Positions 1-8,260 are shown, counted from the first letter of the stretch. The stretch: 53,834 bases of DNA from Dehalococcoidia bacterium (GCA_022822375.1 JAJEBU010000107.1:1-53834); one strand, 5' to 3'. Numbers and translations are program-made. The notes: a model not told the origin generated them from the sequence alone.

Positions 1-1
1 G

Positions 2-217
2 CTCTCCAACGCGCACATCGATCTCAGCGCCGAGGCGGCCGCGCCACTGCGCGGCGGCGGGCTCTACACCGGCGCGCCGTGGAAGCTGGAACGGACGCCA
101 GCCGCGCTCAGCGGCCCAATCCCCAACGCCGGCGAGCACGATGAAGACATCTACGGCGCGCTACTCGGCCTCGACGACGCAGCGCGGCAGGACCTGCGCG
201 AGACCGGAGTGATCTAG
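2..217 (+). CDS. CaiB/BaiF family CoA-transferase, C-terminal end (partial)
   Basis: The frame is open from the left edge of the window to a TAG stop and gives the last 71 residues of a protein. The tail reads GAPWKLERTP, then PNAGEHDEDIYGALLGL, and ends in RETGVI. This matches the usual end of class III CoA-transferases (a Pro/Gly-rich loop, G-E/Q-H-[TD]-[ED]-x-[IV] and a final GVI/GLI). Members move CoA between acids such as succinate, carnitine or oxalate. The substrate cannot be told from this fragment. It is transcribed towards the convergent ARPP-1 gene, with two small hairpins in the gap. The start and the catalytic Asp lie outside the window. Confidence 0.75.
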   Translation, partial: LSNAHIDLSAEAAAPLRGGGLYTGAPWKLERTPAALSGPIPNAGEHDEDIYGALLGLDDAARQDLRETGVI

Positions 218-238
218 GGCTAGTCGTTGCAGGCCGAT

Positions 239-268
239 TCCCCTTGCAGGGGGAGCGGCCGAAGGCCG
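239..268. terminator. two adjacent hairpins between convergent genes
   Basis: CCCCT-TGC-AGGGG (240-252) is followed at once by CGGCC-GAA-GGCCG (256-268). Neither has a T tract. The position between two convergent genes suggests a bidirectional termination or REP-like element. This role is inferred. Confidence 0.35.
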
Positions 269-334
269 AGGCGGCCCTGTTCGCTCGTCCTAGCCGCAAC
301 CGAGCAGCGGTCCGCGCTGAGGTGTCAAGATCCG

Positions 335-1363
335 TTAGTTGAAGCCGCGGTGAAATGCCGAGACGTGAACCGCGCCGCTGTCGGCGATCAAGCCGGCTCC
401 CTGTAATCGGGACTTTGGCCGCTGCAGCCGGATGTCGTGACCGATGCCCACCGCCGGAAATGCCTCGCAACGGCTACGTGCCAACCGGTCGATCAGCAGC
501 TGTGGATTGACTTCGGTGCGCTTGCCACGTCGAGTCCGTCGCGAGCTCGCCGCGATGGCGTCAAGCGCCCAGCTTCTGACCAACCTGCTTTGCAACGTTT
601 CGAAGGTTGATTGAGAGTCGAAGATATCCAACCCGTGCGGGCCACCGATCTGCTCAAAGATCGCGCCGCAGGCGCCCTTCGGAAACTGAAGTCGCCGGGT
701 GTAAGCGTCCAATGACTCTTCGTGTTGTCGAAATGCGTCATTGAGTGCGCCGGTCTCGGAAGGAGCGCCCAGGTCGCTGGCCAGCGCATCGATTCGGCTC
801 CACTCGCCCGACTGATCGGAGCGACGCGTCCGTCCGCTCGACGAGCGCAAGGAGTGTGACACGTCGTCCATCCGCTGCATCCGTAGAGAGGCGTTTACCA
901 CGTGATCAGCGGTTCCGAATGCGCGCCACTCGTTTACGGGCTTTCCCGGCAAGTAAGTAAAGCGCTCGGCCGCCAGGTCCTCTTCGTCGTATCCCCATCG
1001 ACCTGCCTCCATGCAGGAGACCGGAATGTTGGTTGTGGCTCCGGCAGGGGCCAGAATGCTGAGGTTGAGGCTGCGATTCTGCATGGCTCCGAGCAGTTCC
1101 TCGCCTTCCGCGAGGAATATCGGTTTGCTGCTGCCATTCCGTAGCTGAACTTCTGGCACGCTCCCCCCATTCAGTTCGATCACCTCGACCTCGTTGCGGC
1201 CGTTGACTTCGCTCAGCAGGTCGTAGTGGGCTTGCTGTCGACCTCCCAAGAGCGGCCAGACGCGCAGCATCTCGTGCCGGACGGGATCTCCGATCTCGAC
1301 GTCGTCGAGCAAGATCCTCAAGTGTCGTTGTCCTCGCAAGACTGCTTCCAATGACTGACTCAT
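335..1363 (-). CDS. ARPP-1 domain protein (DUF6569-like)
   Basis: A 342-residue protein without signal peptide or membrane segment. Residues about 70-125 carry the hallmark FLAEGEELLGAMQNR (83-97) and PVSCMEAGRW (114-123) blocks of the ARPP-1 domain (ARG and rhodanese-phosphatase superfamily associated protein). That domain was named for its association with ADP-ribosylglycohydrolases in predicted nucleotide or NAD-linked stress systems; its biochemistry is unknown to me. Residues 165-200 are Ser/Arg-rich and probably a linker, and residues 280-300 are basic. The ATG is preceded by AAAGGAA. It diverges from the dienelactone hydrolase gene across a doubled palindrome that covers a perfect TTGACA (-35, minus strand, 1443-1448), so it is probably repressor-controlled. 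Base composition looks less GC-rich than the flanking metabolic genes. The domain assignment is fairly firm, the role is open. Confidence 0.7.
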   Translation of the reverse strand: MSQSLEAVLRGQRHLRILLDDVEIGDPVRHEMLRVWPLLGGRQQAHYDLLSEVNGRNEVEVIELNGGSVPEVQLRNGSSKPIFLAEGEELLGAMQNRSLNLSILAPAGATTNIPVSCMEAGRWGYDEEDLAAERFTYLPGKPVNEWRAFGTADHVVNASLRMQRMDDVSHSLRSSSGRTRRSDQSGEWSRIDALASDLGAPSETGALNDAFRQHEESLDAYTRRLQFPKGACGAIFEQIGGPHGLDIFDSQSTFETLQSRLVRSWALDAIAASSRRTRRGKRTEVNPQLLIDRLARSRCEAFPAVGIGHDIRLQRPKSRLQGAGLIADSGAVHVSAFHRGFN

Positions 1364-1407
1364 CCGACTGTTCCTTTCGCGTGGGTCAGACTCGCTGCCT
1401 GCCCTTC

Positions 1408-1456
1408 GTGTCTCTATGACACTAACAAGAACGACATGTTGGTGTCAAGTGGACAC
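1408..1456. promoter_or_regulatory. doubled palindromic operator GTGTC-N5-GACAC in a divergent promoter region
   Basis: Two perfect inverted repeats of the same design, GTGTC-N5-GACAC, lie at 1408-1422 and 1442-1456, with centres 34 bp apart (about three helical turns). Between them is a third, imperfect pairing, GACACTAACA with TGTTGGTGTC (1418-1427/1437-1446). The right-hand site overlaps TTGACA (1443-1448, minus strand) for the ARPP-1 gene and lies just upstream of a TATGAT (1478-1483) usable by the dienelactone hydrolase gene. This is the expected geometry for a dimeric repressor acting on both genes. The regulator is not encoded in the window as far as I can see. Confidence 0.65.
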
Positions 1457-1522
1457 TTACACACTCGGCCGCGCAGCTATGATCAGGTGGCTGAACCACT
1501 CAAGACGAGAGGAAGTCTGGCT

Positions 1523-2281
1523 ATGTGCCACCGATATGACGCCTTGCCCGCCATCACACCGATCTCCGGCGCCGCGGTCGACGTTGAAGACCTCACCCTG
1601 ACCGCATCGGACGGCGTCGAGTTCGCCGCGTTCCATGCGCGGGCCGAGACGCCCACGGGCCCGGGCATGGTGATTCTGCCCGACGTGCGCGGACTCTTCC
1701 GCTTCTATGAAGAGCTGGCGATCCGCTTCGCCGAGATCGGCGTCGACGCGGTGGCCATCGACTACTTCGGCCGCACCGCCGGCAACTCCAAGCGCGACGC
1801 CGAGTTCGACTTCTGGCCGCACGTCCGCGCGACCACCGCCGAGGGCGTCGCCGCCGATACGGCTGCCGCCGTGGCCGTGCTCCGCGCGAACGACGCCGAC
1901 CGCGCGGTCTTCACCGTCGGCTTCTGCTTCGGCGGCTCCAACAGCTGGCTGCAGGCCTCCTCAGGGCATGGGCTCGCCGGCGCGATCGGCTTCTACGGCA
2001 GGCCGACGGCGGACGGTCTCAACGGCGCCCCAGCTCCGTCCTCGACGGTGGCCCAGATTGAATGTCCGATCCTCGGACTGATGGGCGGCGCCGACGAGAG
2101 CATCCCGGCCGATGCCGTCGCCGAATGGGATGCCGCGCTGGCCGCGGGCGGCGTCGAACGCGAGATTGTCACCTACGACGGTGCGCCGCACAGCTTCTTC
2201 GACCGCTCCTACGATGAGCACGTGGACGCCTGCAACGACGCCTGGTCGCGGATCCGAGCCTTCATCGCGGCCAACAGCTAG
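1523..2281 (+). CDS. dienelactone hydrolase family protein
   Basis: An alpha/beta hydrolase of 252 residues. The start chosen is the ATG giving MCHRYDALP, because GAGAGGAAG sits 7 bases upstream; the frame is open further upstream but lacks a ribosome site. The catalytic triad of the family is visible: nucleophile Cys135 in GFCFGG, Asp191 in GGADESIP and His223 in GAPHSFFD. Family members open dienelactones from aromatic degradation, and many act as general carboxyl-ester or lactone hydrolases. No aromatic ring-cleavage gene is adjacent, so the substrate is not known. The gene is cytoplasmic and controlled from the doubled operator shared with the ARPP-1 gene. The cupin gene follows 67 bases later and may be cotranscribed. 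Confidence 0.85.
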   Translation: MCHRYDALPAITPISGAAVDVEDLTLTASDGVEFAAFHARAETPTGPGMVILPDVRGLFRFYEELAIRFAEIGVDAVAIDYFGRTAGNSKRDAEFDFWPHVRATTAEGVAADTAAAVAVLRANDADRAVFTVGFCFGGSNSWLQASSGHGLAGAIGFYGRPTADGLNGAPAPSSTVAQIECPILGLMGGADESIPADAVAEWDAALAAGGVEREIVTYDGAPHSFFDRSYDEHVDACNDAWSRIRAFIAANS

Positions 2282-2302
2282 CGCGTCCATCCCAGCGGCA
2301 AC

Positions 2303-2329
2303 CGCACATCTGACGCACATCTGACGCAC
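2303..2329. repeat. tandem 11-bp duplication CGCACATCTGA
   Basis: Two perfect copies of CGCACATCTGA (2303-2313, 2314-2324) and the first five bases of a third lie between the dienelactone hydrolase stop and the cupin ribosome site. It looks like a slippage or duplication product. Confidence 0.8.
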
Positions 2330-2348
2330 CTATGAGAGGCAGAACATC

Positions 2349-2735
2349 ATGCGCGTGACCAAGTCATCGGACGGCAACACCAACAAGGGCAACGCCCCGA
2401 TCTTCACCGGCGGCGACGTCTGGGTGCGGGCCCTGGCAGGCTCAATCGGCGGACAGAACGCAGCGGACGACGCTGATTTCAACCTGGCCGTCGTGCAGTT
2501 CGGCGCGGGCGCGCGCACGAAGATGCACACCCACTCCTCGGAGCAGATGCTGTACGTGGTGGCCGGCATCGGCAAAGTCGGTACATCCGACGAAGAGCAC
2601 ACGATCTCGGTGGGCGACTTCGCAATCATCCCAGCCGGCGAGGAGCACTACCACGGCGCCGCCGACACCGGCTCGCCGATGTCGCATCTCGCGATCACCC
2701 GCCGCGACTCCATCACCGAGGTCACTGGCGACTAA
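2349..2735 (+). CDS. single-domain cupin protein
   Basis: A 128-residue small beta-barrel protein. Cupin motif 1 is present as H60-T-H62 followed by SSEQMLYVVAGIG, and motif 2 as GDFAIIPAGEEHYHG (89-103, His100). The His60/His62/Glu65 or Gln66/His100 set would hold one metal ion. The ATG has GAGAGG upstream. The barrel type is clear, the reaction is not: cupins of this size include dioxygenases, isomerases and sugar or ligand binders. Its place directly after a dienelactone hydrolase suggests a role in the same small catabolic unit, which is inference. Confidence 0.8.
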   Translation: MRVTKSSDGNTNKGNAPIFTGGDVWVRALAGSIGGQNAADDADFNLAVVQFGAGARTKMHTHSSEQMLYVVAGIGKVGTSDEEHTISVGDFAIIPAGEEHYHGAADTGSPMSHLAITRRDSITEVTGD

Positions 2736-2773
2736 ACTGAAGACTCCTGACGCTGTGTGAGGAGTCAGTTGAC

Positions 2774-3145
2774 ATGGTCAGCCAAGAGCTCTCGACCGAA
2801 CAATGGGGCCCTCGACCGGGTGAGGACTGGCGTGCGCATCGGATGCGTGTCTTCGCCGACCATCCGGAGATGCTGGCTGTGCTCCGAGTTGCCAAGTCAA
2901 GGGAGGACGAAGCAGAGATCTGGCGCGAGTGGCACGTCGCCCGCGCCGAAGGCGACCTTGAGTTAGAACAGCTGGCTCGCGAAGCACGATTCGATTTGGA
3001 AGCCCCGCCCGAAGAAGACGAAGATGACATTCGTTACATCAAGAATCAGAGTGATGCTCCGGATGATCAGCTGTCACGGGAGTTTTGGCGTTGGTTCGAG
3101 CTGCGGTTCCCCGATCAAGCAGGCCTGCCTTCCACCGTTGCATGA
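2774..3145 (+). CDS. putative antitoxin partner of RelE-type toxin
   Basis: A 123-residue acidic protein of no family I recognise. It is Trp/Glu/Asp-rich, with a very acidic stretch at about 76-84 (PPEEDEDDI), and is predicted to be mostly helical. It is called an antitoxin on context only: its TGA stop overlaps the ATG of a RelE/ParE-like gene in an ATGA arrangement, and GAGGAG precedes its own start. It is longer than a typical RelB (70-90 residues) and has no obvious ribbon-helix-helix or MazE/Phd domain. It may therefore be a new antitoxin family or an unrelated gene coupled to the toxin. Confidence 0.5.
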   Translation: MVSQELSTEQWGPRPGEDWRAHRMRVFADHPEMLAVLRVAKSREDEAEIWREWHVARAEGDLELEQLAREARFDLEAPPEEDEDDIRYIKNQSDAPDDQLSREFWRWFELRFPDQAGLPSTVA

Positions 3146-3450
3146 GTTTCACCGTTGATCTGGATCCGGCGGCGAGTGAAGCGTTGAGTCGGATGAGCCC
3201 TCATCCAAAGCGGGAAGTCAATCGGGTGTTGCGTAGGCTTCGGTCAGGACCAAACCGAGACATCGACATTGAGTTGGCAGGCCAGGATCGCATCTGGCGA
3301 GCTCGAGCCGGGCGAGGCTGGAGGGTCATCTATGAGGTTCAGCCCAGTCGTCACATCCAAATCAAACGCATCCGCCGACGAGTAGATGCGTACATATGTA
3401 TCGAGCATCCCGGTACCGACTTCCGGGAGTTAAGGGAACCGCAACCCTAA
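3142..3450 (+). CDS. RelE/ParE family toxin
   Basis: A 102-residue basic protein. The body has the RelE fold signature: an N-terminal LDPAASEALSRM helix, basic residues around KREVNRVLRRLRSG, then RAGRGWRVIYEV and HIQIKRIRRRVDAY, which match the beta strands and conserved Arg residues of RelE. The family cleaves mRNA in the ribosomal A site (RelE) or poisons gyrase (ParE); this sequence is closer to the RelE layout. The start ATG overlaps the stop of the upstream gene by four bases, so translation is coupled, as is normal for toxin-antitoxin operons. A longer in-frame extension upstream is rejected because it would run inside the antitoxin gene. The module sits alone between metabolic genes. 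Confidence 0.75.
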   Translation: MSFTVDLDPAASEALSRMSPHPKREVNRVLRRLRSGPNRDIDIELAGQDRIWRARAGRGWRVIYEVQPSRHIQIKRIRRRVDAYICIEHPGTDFRELREPQP

Positions 3451-3468
3451 TGGGTGACTGATGACGTG

Positions 3469-3942
3469 TCAGTAACCGCTGCGGCGGCCGATTGAGCGCA
3501 CGTCCCAGGCCGCGATGGCGACGGCCGCGGCCAGCGAGAAGGCGGTCAGTCCGAGCAGAACGTTGCCGCCGGCGCCGTCGATCTCGGCGAGCTGACGCAG
3601 GGCGATCAAGACCGCCGCGCTGACTACGGCGATCGCGATGTAGATCCAGTTGTGGATCCACTCTGCAGCGAAGTTGACGGCAATCGCCACGCCGACCGCC
3701 GCGTTGACCACAATCAGCAGATGCACATCTGCGTGACGGCTCCAGCCGCCCCAGGCGGTGCCCGTCAGCTCGTTCAGTTCGACAGCGGTGCCGCCGCGGA
3801 TGGCGAGGAACATCACGACGATTGCCGCGCCGACTGCGCCACCGACCAGCGGCCGCAGCATGCGCGGGCCGATCACATCCCAGGAACGCGACGGCAGCGC
3901 GCCCAGCTTGGTGCGGCTGTGCTCGTAGCGGTGCTCGTCCAT
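3469..3942 (-). CDS. four-helix membrane protein of unknown function
   Basis: A protein of 157 residues with about four hydrophobic helices (LVGGAVGAAIVVMFLAI, LLIVVNAAVGVAIAV, WIYIAIAVVSAAVLIAL, LLGLTAFSLAAAVAIAA) and short charged ends. The start chosen is the inner ATG (MDEHRYEHSR), which has a strong GAGGAGG five bases upstream; an ATG 24 bases earlier has none. I do not recognise the family. It lies 33 bases downstream of an SDR gene on the same strand and may be cotranscribed with it. Confidence 0.6.
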   Translation of the reverse strand: MDEHRYEHSRTKLGALPSRSWDVIGPRMLRPLVGGAVGAAIVVMFLAIRGGTAVELNELTGTAWGGWSRHADVHLLIVVNAAVGVAIAVNFAAEWIHNWIYIAIAVVSAAVLIALRQLAEIDGAGGNVLLGLTAFSLAAAVAIAAWDVRSIGRRSGY

Positions 3943-3975
3943 CACGGCCTCCTCGTCTGCGTCCATTCTAGATGT

Positions 3976-4755
3976 CTAGATGTTGGAGCGGGTCTGGCCG
4001 CCGTCGACGTTGAGGCACGCCCCCGTCACCCAGCTGGCGCGCGGGGAGGCCAGGAAGGCGACCACATCGGCTACTTCTTCGGGGCGGCCGAAGCGGTTGA
4101 ATGCGATCGTGTCCAGGACGCTCGCCTGAATGCCCTCGGGGTCAGCCTCATAGCGCGATTGCCAGCGAGAGTTGGGCCAGGCAATCGATCCGGGCGCGAC
4201 AGCGTTGGCGCGGATGTTGCGCGGCGCCAGCTCGAGCGCGAGCGACTTGGCGTGGCTGTGCATGGCGGCCTTCATCGCGTTGTACTGCGCCGAGCCGCCT
4301 GCCTCGCGTCCAAAGATTGATCCGATGTGGATGATCGAGGCGCTATCCGCGCCGTCGCCCGAGGCAGATGCCGTGAGGTGGGGCAACGCCGCGCGAGTCG
4401 TGCGCACGGCCGCCATCAGATTGAGTTCGAACATGTCCTGCCAGACCGCGTCTTCCTCGCCGCGCAGCGACACCCCCATGTTGTTGATCACGATGTCGAG
4501 TCCGCCGAACGCGTCGACGGCGGCCGCGACGACGGCATCCCCGGCACTCGGGTCGCCGAGATCGGCAACCGTCCAGTGTGCGCGGCCGGCGCCGGCGGCT
4601 TCGATCTGTTCCGCCGCCGCCTCCAATGCGTCGCGACGACGGGAACAGATGGACACGTCCGCGCCCTCAGCCGCGAGCGACCGCGCACAGAACAGGCCAA
4701 TGCCCTCCGATGCGCCCGTAATCAGGGCCCGCTTGCCAGAGAGTCCCAGTTCCAT
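3976..4755 (-). CDS. short-chain dehydrogenase/reductase (SDR)
   Basis: A classical SDR of 259 residues. It has the nucleotide-binding TGASEGIG (13-20), NNMG (91-94, usual NNAG) and the catalytic set Ser146, Tyr158 and Lys162 in GSIFGREAGGSAQYNAMK, ending with the usual VTGACLNVDGG. The basic SRRR after the second strand (38-41) suggests NADP(H) preference. A GTG two codons earlier is possible, but the ATG has GGGAGG at proper spacing, so that start is used. Such enzymes oxidise or reduce secondary alcohols, ketones or 3-oxoacyl groups; the substrate is not predictable. It diverges from the Ntn hydrolase gene. Confidence 0.85.
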   Translation of the reverse strand: MELGLSGKRALITGASEGIGLFCARSLAAEGADVSICSRRRDALEAAAEQIEAAGAGRAHWTVADLGDPSAGDAVVAAAVDAFGGLDIVINNMGVSLRGEEDAVWQDMFELNLMAAVRTTRAALPHLTASASGDGADSASIIHIGSIFGREAGGSAQYNAMKAAMHSHAKSLALELAPRNIRANAVAPGSIAWPNSRWQSRYEADPEGIQASVLDTIAFNRFGRPEEVADVVAFLASPRASWVTGACLNVDGGQTRSNI

Positions 4756-4826
4756 GTGCACCTCCCGCTGCCCGCTGCCTGCCGTCCGTGACTGGCTGCA
4801 TTCTATGACCGCATGATGATCGCACG

Positions 4827-7241
4827 GTGACCGCCTACGCTCTGATCATGAGCGCTCGGAACGACGTCGCGGTGGACTGGCGGGCAATCGCGCTGTCGCT
4901 GCGGCAGGCGGGCTCACTGGTCGGAGCGCTGGCGACGACCACGATCGCCAACGCGCTGCAGCGGCCCCAGACGCACCAACGGCGCGGTCGCGTCATCGTT
5001 TCCGGCGTCGACGCGCCGATCGAGGTGATCCGTGACCGCTACGACGTTCCGCACTGCTTCGCCGAGTCAGCCGCAGATGCTCTGTTTGCGCTGGGCTACG
5101 TCCAGGCGCAAGATCGGCTCTGGCAGATGCAGTGGAATCGCCGCGCGGCGCTGGGACGACTGTCCGAGGTGACGGGTCCAGCGGCGCTGACGGTCGACCG
5201 TCTGACGCGCACGCTGGGCTTCGGCCGAGTCTCGGAGATCGCCTGGCGTGAGACGACGGCTGAGCAACAGCAGCAGCTGGCGCCCTACATCGCCGGCATC
5301 AACGCGGCCAACGCGAGCGCGCCGCGGCCGTTCGAGGCGCAGATGCTCGGCGATCAGATCGGACCATGGCGTGCGGCCGACAGCATCGCCTGGGGCAAGC
5401 TCTTGTCGTGTCTGCTGGCGCCGGCATGGGAACAGCAGTTGATGCGTGCGCGGATCGTGGAGACGGCCGGCCTGGACGCGCTGCACGACCTGGACCCTGC
5501 ACTGGACTCGGACACCGTCGCCGCCATCCCGCCTGATGCCCCGTACGGCGAGCTCGCCGCACCGCTGCTCGAAGCGGCTGCGGCTGCATCCTCGATGCTC
5601 GGACTGCGTCAAGGCGCGTCCAACAACTGGGCCGTCGACGGCCGCAACACGGTCGACGGCGCACCGCTCTTCGCCTGCGACCCGCACCTCAACCCGGTCA
5701 CGCCGCCCCATACCTACTTCGTCCATCTGCACTGTCCCGAGTTCAACGCCGCCGGCGCCAGCGTGCCTGGTCTGCCCGGCATCGTGTGGGGGTTCAACGA
5801 CCACATCGCCTGGGGCCCGACGGCAGCGTTAATGGCCATGAGCGTGGCGGTCGTCGAACAGCTCTCGGACGACGGCGCGCAGACACTCACGCCCAACGGC
5901 TGGGCTGATCTGACTGAACATCGGGAAACGATTCATGTGCGCGGCCATGCGGACGAGCGGCTGGTCGTCCGCGAGAGCGTCAACGGACCCTTGGTGGACG
6001 GCGTGCTGTCCGCGCGGCCGAACTTCGGCGCCGGCCGACGCAGGATCGCCCTGCACTCCAGCATCCTCACGGCGCGACACGGCGGCGGCGGGATCGCGGA
6101 CATGCTGTCGGCTCGCGACTGGGACGAGTTCAGCGCGGCCGCGGGCGACATGGCCGACTTCAACCTCTGTTTCGCCTACGCCGATCAACGGCGCGTGGGA
6201 CTGCGGGTGAGCGCGCATGTCCCTCGCGGCGACGCGGCGTCGCTGCGCTTTCCGGCAGCGGGCTGGGAGACACCCGAACGCGGTGGGGTGCCAACCAGCG
6301 CCGTCAGCGGAGATGACCTGCCGCATGTCATCGATCCCCCGGCCGGAGTCGTGGTCAGCGCGAATGGGCCGCTGGCGCCAGTCTCCGAAAGCGCCTTCGG
6401 CGCGGAGTACCTCGATCCAGCCCGCGCCACCCGCATCCGCGAGCGGATCGACGCCAGCGGGCCTCACACGCCAGAGACCTTCGCTGCCATCCAGTCCGAC
6501 CGCGTCTCGCGTCCGCTGCGAGACTTCGCGCGGCGCATCCCAGATCCTTCGCTGCAGACGTGGGACGGCGAGATGTCCGCAGACTCGGTGGAGGCGGCCA
6601 TCGCGGCGGCCACGCTGATCGAGTATCGACGAGGCGAGATCGAGCTCATTCTGGGTTCAGGCGGACGCGATCTGCTCGATCCGCTGCTGGCCATTCCCAC
6701 CCTGGATATCTTTGCCGCGCGGGCCACAACGTGGGCGTTGGGACGCATCGCGGCCGATCCGAACGCCGCACGGTCGCGGCTGGCGCTGGCTCACGAGCGC
6801 GCCCTGACCGTGCTCCGTGACCAGTTTGGACCGGACCGTGCCGTGTGGACATGGGGACGCTGCCGACAGCTCACGCTGTGGCACGGGCTGTCGGACGCGC
6901 CGCTGATCGGCCGGCTGCTGTCTCCGGGACCGTTTCCCATCGGCGGTGAGGCGGACACCGTGGCACAGTCGGGCGTGTTGGGGCTGACGCACTTCTCGGC
7001 GGCGGCCGCGATCCCGGCACTGCGCTTGATCGTGAGAATGAGCGAACCGCCAGAAGCGTGGTTTGCAGTCGCCGGCGAGCAGAGACATGATCCGCTGCAC
7101 GCCACTGGACCGTTGACCGACGCCTGGCTGCAGGACCGCCATCTGCCGCTGCTCCGCGACCGCAGCGAGATTGAACGGACGGCCACCCCGACACGCCGAC
7201 TGCCGCGTTTGCTGCTTGTGCCAGAGCCTTCGGTAGACTGA
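4827..7241 (+). CDS. penicillin acylase family Ntn hydrolase
   Basis: An 804-residue protein of the penicillin/cephalosporin/AHL acylase family (peptidase S45). The alpha-chain start region (IRDRYDVPHCFAESAADALFALGYVQAQDRLWQM) is typical. Autoprocessing would cut before Ser265 in GASNNWAVDG, making Ser265 the N-terminal nucleophile of the beta chain, and SANGPL and a GEADTV motif follow as expected. Members hydrolyse amide bonds of beta-lactams, acyl-homoserine lactones or other acylated amines; most are exported, but no clear signal peptide is seen here. Two starts are possible (GTG at 4827 or ATG at 4848) and neither has a good ribosome site. The stop lies close to the next gene, a crotonase. 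Substrate unknown. Confidence 0.85.
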   Translation: MTAYALIMSARNDVAVDWRAIALSLRQAGSLVGALATTTIANALQRPQTHQRRGRVIVSGVDAPIEVIRDRYDVPHCFAESAADALFALGYVQAQDRLWQMQWNRRAALGRLSEVTGPAALTVDRLTRTLGFGRVSEIAWRETTAEQQQQLAPYIAGINAANASAPRPFEAQMLGDQIGPWRAADSIAWGKLLSCLLAPAWEQQLMRARIVETAGLDALHDLDPALDSDTVAAIPPDAPYGELAAPLLEAAAAASSMLGLRQGASNNWAVDGRNTVDGAPLFACDPHLNPVTPPHTYFVHLHCPEFNAAGASVPGLPGIVWGFNDHIAWGPTAALMAMSVAVVEQLSDDGAQTLTPNGWADLTEHRETIHVRGHADERLVVRESVNGPLVDGVLSARPNFGAGRRRIALHSSILTARHGGGGIADMLSARDWDEFSAAAGDMADFNLCFAYADQRRVGLRVSAHVPRGDAASLRFPAAGWETPERGGVPTSAVSGDDLPHVIDPPAGVVVSANGPLAPVSESAFGAEYLDPARATRIRERIDASGPHTPETFAAIQSDRVSRPLRDFARRIPDPSLQTWDGEMSADSVEAAIAAATLIEYRRGEIELILGSGGRDLLDPLLAIPTLDIFAARATTWALGRIAADPNAARSRLALAHERALTVLRDQFGPDRAVWTWGRCRQLTLWHGLSDAPLIGRLLSPGPFPIGGEADTVAQSGVLGLTHFSAAAAIPALRLIVRMSEPPEAWFAVAGEQRHDPLHATGPLTDAWLQDRHLPLLRDRSEIERTATPTRRLPRLLLVPEPSVD

Positions 7242-7289
7242 GTTGTCAACATCAAAACGCTTGCCAGCCCCCCAGAGACGACAGCCAGC

Positions 7290-7994
7290 ATGACGAGCCA
7301 ACCGCTCCGCATCCAACGCGACGGCGACATCCTGTCGCTGGTCGGCGGCGGCGTGCTGGACGACGCCTGCATTCAGAGCCTCGCGGATGCCTGTATGTCG
7401 GTTGCGGACGATGTCCGGGCGGTCGTGTTGGATCCCGATCCAGCAGTCTGGCGGGGCTTTGAGGGCGTCTCGCAAGCGGGCGATCTCTTTGCGTCCGTCG
7501 CGGGACTACCGCAGCCCACGATCGCCGTGCTCGGCGGGTCGGTCAGCGGCGGCGGACTTGAGCTGGCTCTCGCCGCGGACATCCGCGTGGGCGCATCAAG
7601 CTGTGAGATCAGCTTCGACGCGGCGGCAGGGCAGTTTCCCCAGGCGGGCGGGCTGCAGCGGTTGAGCCGGGCGATTGGGCGGTCTCGGGCGACGCAGCTG
7701 GTGATGCTGGAGGGCGCGATCGACGCCCCAACCGCGTTCGACTGGGGCCTGATCAACGCAGTTGCTGAGGATCCGTCGGCTGTCGCGCTGACGCTCGCCC
7801 AGACGATCTGCGCCCGCGGGCCGATTGCCGCCCGTTATGCCAAAGATGCGCTGCGCCACGGCCTCGAGATGCCGCTCGCCCAAGCGCTGCACTACGAAAC
7901 TGAGCTGACGATCCTGCTGCAAGACACAGCCGACCGCGCCGAAGGCGTTGACGCCTTTGTCAGCAAGCGAACCCCGCAGTTCACTGGAACCTGA
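7290..7994 (+). CDS. enoyl-CoA hydratase/isomerase family protein, catalytic Glu residues not conserved
   Basis: A 234-residue crotonase-fold protein. The oxyanion-hole segment PTIAVLGGSVSGGGLELALAADIRVGA and the FPQAGGLQRLSRAIG loop are clear. Aligned by eye with enoyl-CoA hydratase, the two catalytic glutamates (Glu144 and Glu164 in the rat enzyme) correspond here to Asp (SFDAAAGQFP) and Gln (RATQLVM). A normal hydratase reaction is therefore doubtful; isomerase, hydrolase or decarboxylase activity is possible. The protein is short by about 20 residues at the N-terminus. It is followed after 17 bases by the small paralogous genes and is probably cotranscribed with them. Confidence 0.75.
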   Translation: MTSQPLRIQRDGDILSLVGGGVLDDACIQSLADACMSVADDVRAVVLDPDPAVWRGFEGVSQAGDLFASVAGLPQPTIAVLGGSVSGGGLELALAADIRVGASSCEISFDAAAGQFPQAGGLQRLSRAIGRSRATQLVMLEGAIDAPTAFDWGLINAVAEDPSAVALTLAQTICARGPIAARYAKDALRHGLEMPLAQALHYETELTILLQDTADRAEGVDAFVSKRTPQFTGT

Positions 7995-8011
7995 GCCACA
8001 GGAGGCACGAG

Positions 8012-8260
8012 ATGCGACTGATACTGGACGAGGAAGAGACCTGGTCACTGATGACCCTGATCACCGCCCAGGTGTTGGACCAAGTCGAGCTGTCGGAGGA
8101 CGCGGTCAAAGCGATCCGCGACTGGCGCGGCGGGATTGTCGAGGGCAACGCCGCGATGGAGGCGGTCGCACACGGCGTCAACGAGGCGCTGGGCAACACC
8201 ATTGACGAGGAACTGACGCGCACGATCAAGCGACGCGACTACTACCGTACGGTCCGCTAA
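8012..8260 (+). CDS. small conserved-looking protein, first of a tandem pair
   Basis: An 82-residue protein with a perfect AGGAGG ribosome site. It begins LDEEETWSLMTLITAQVLDQVELSEDAVKAIRDWR, which aligns with the next gene product over about 35 residues (shared L-D-x-E-E-x-W, V-L/M-D-[QE]-V-[ED]-L, K-A-I-R-x-W). It ends with a basic segment. Predicted all-helical, no Cys, no membrane segment. I know no family for it. The strong ribosome sites and the paralogy argue that both genes are real. Confidence 0.6.
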   Translation: MRLILDEEETWSLMTLITAQVLDQVELSEDAVKAIRDWRGGIVEGNAAMEAVAHGVNEALGNTIDEELTRTIKRRDYYRTVR

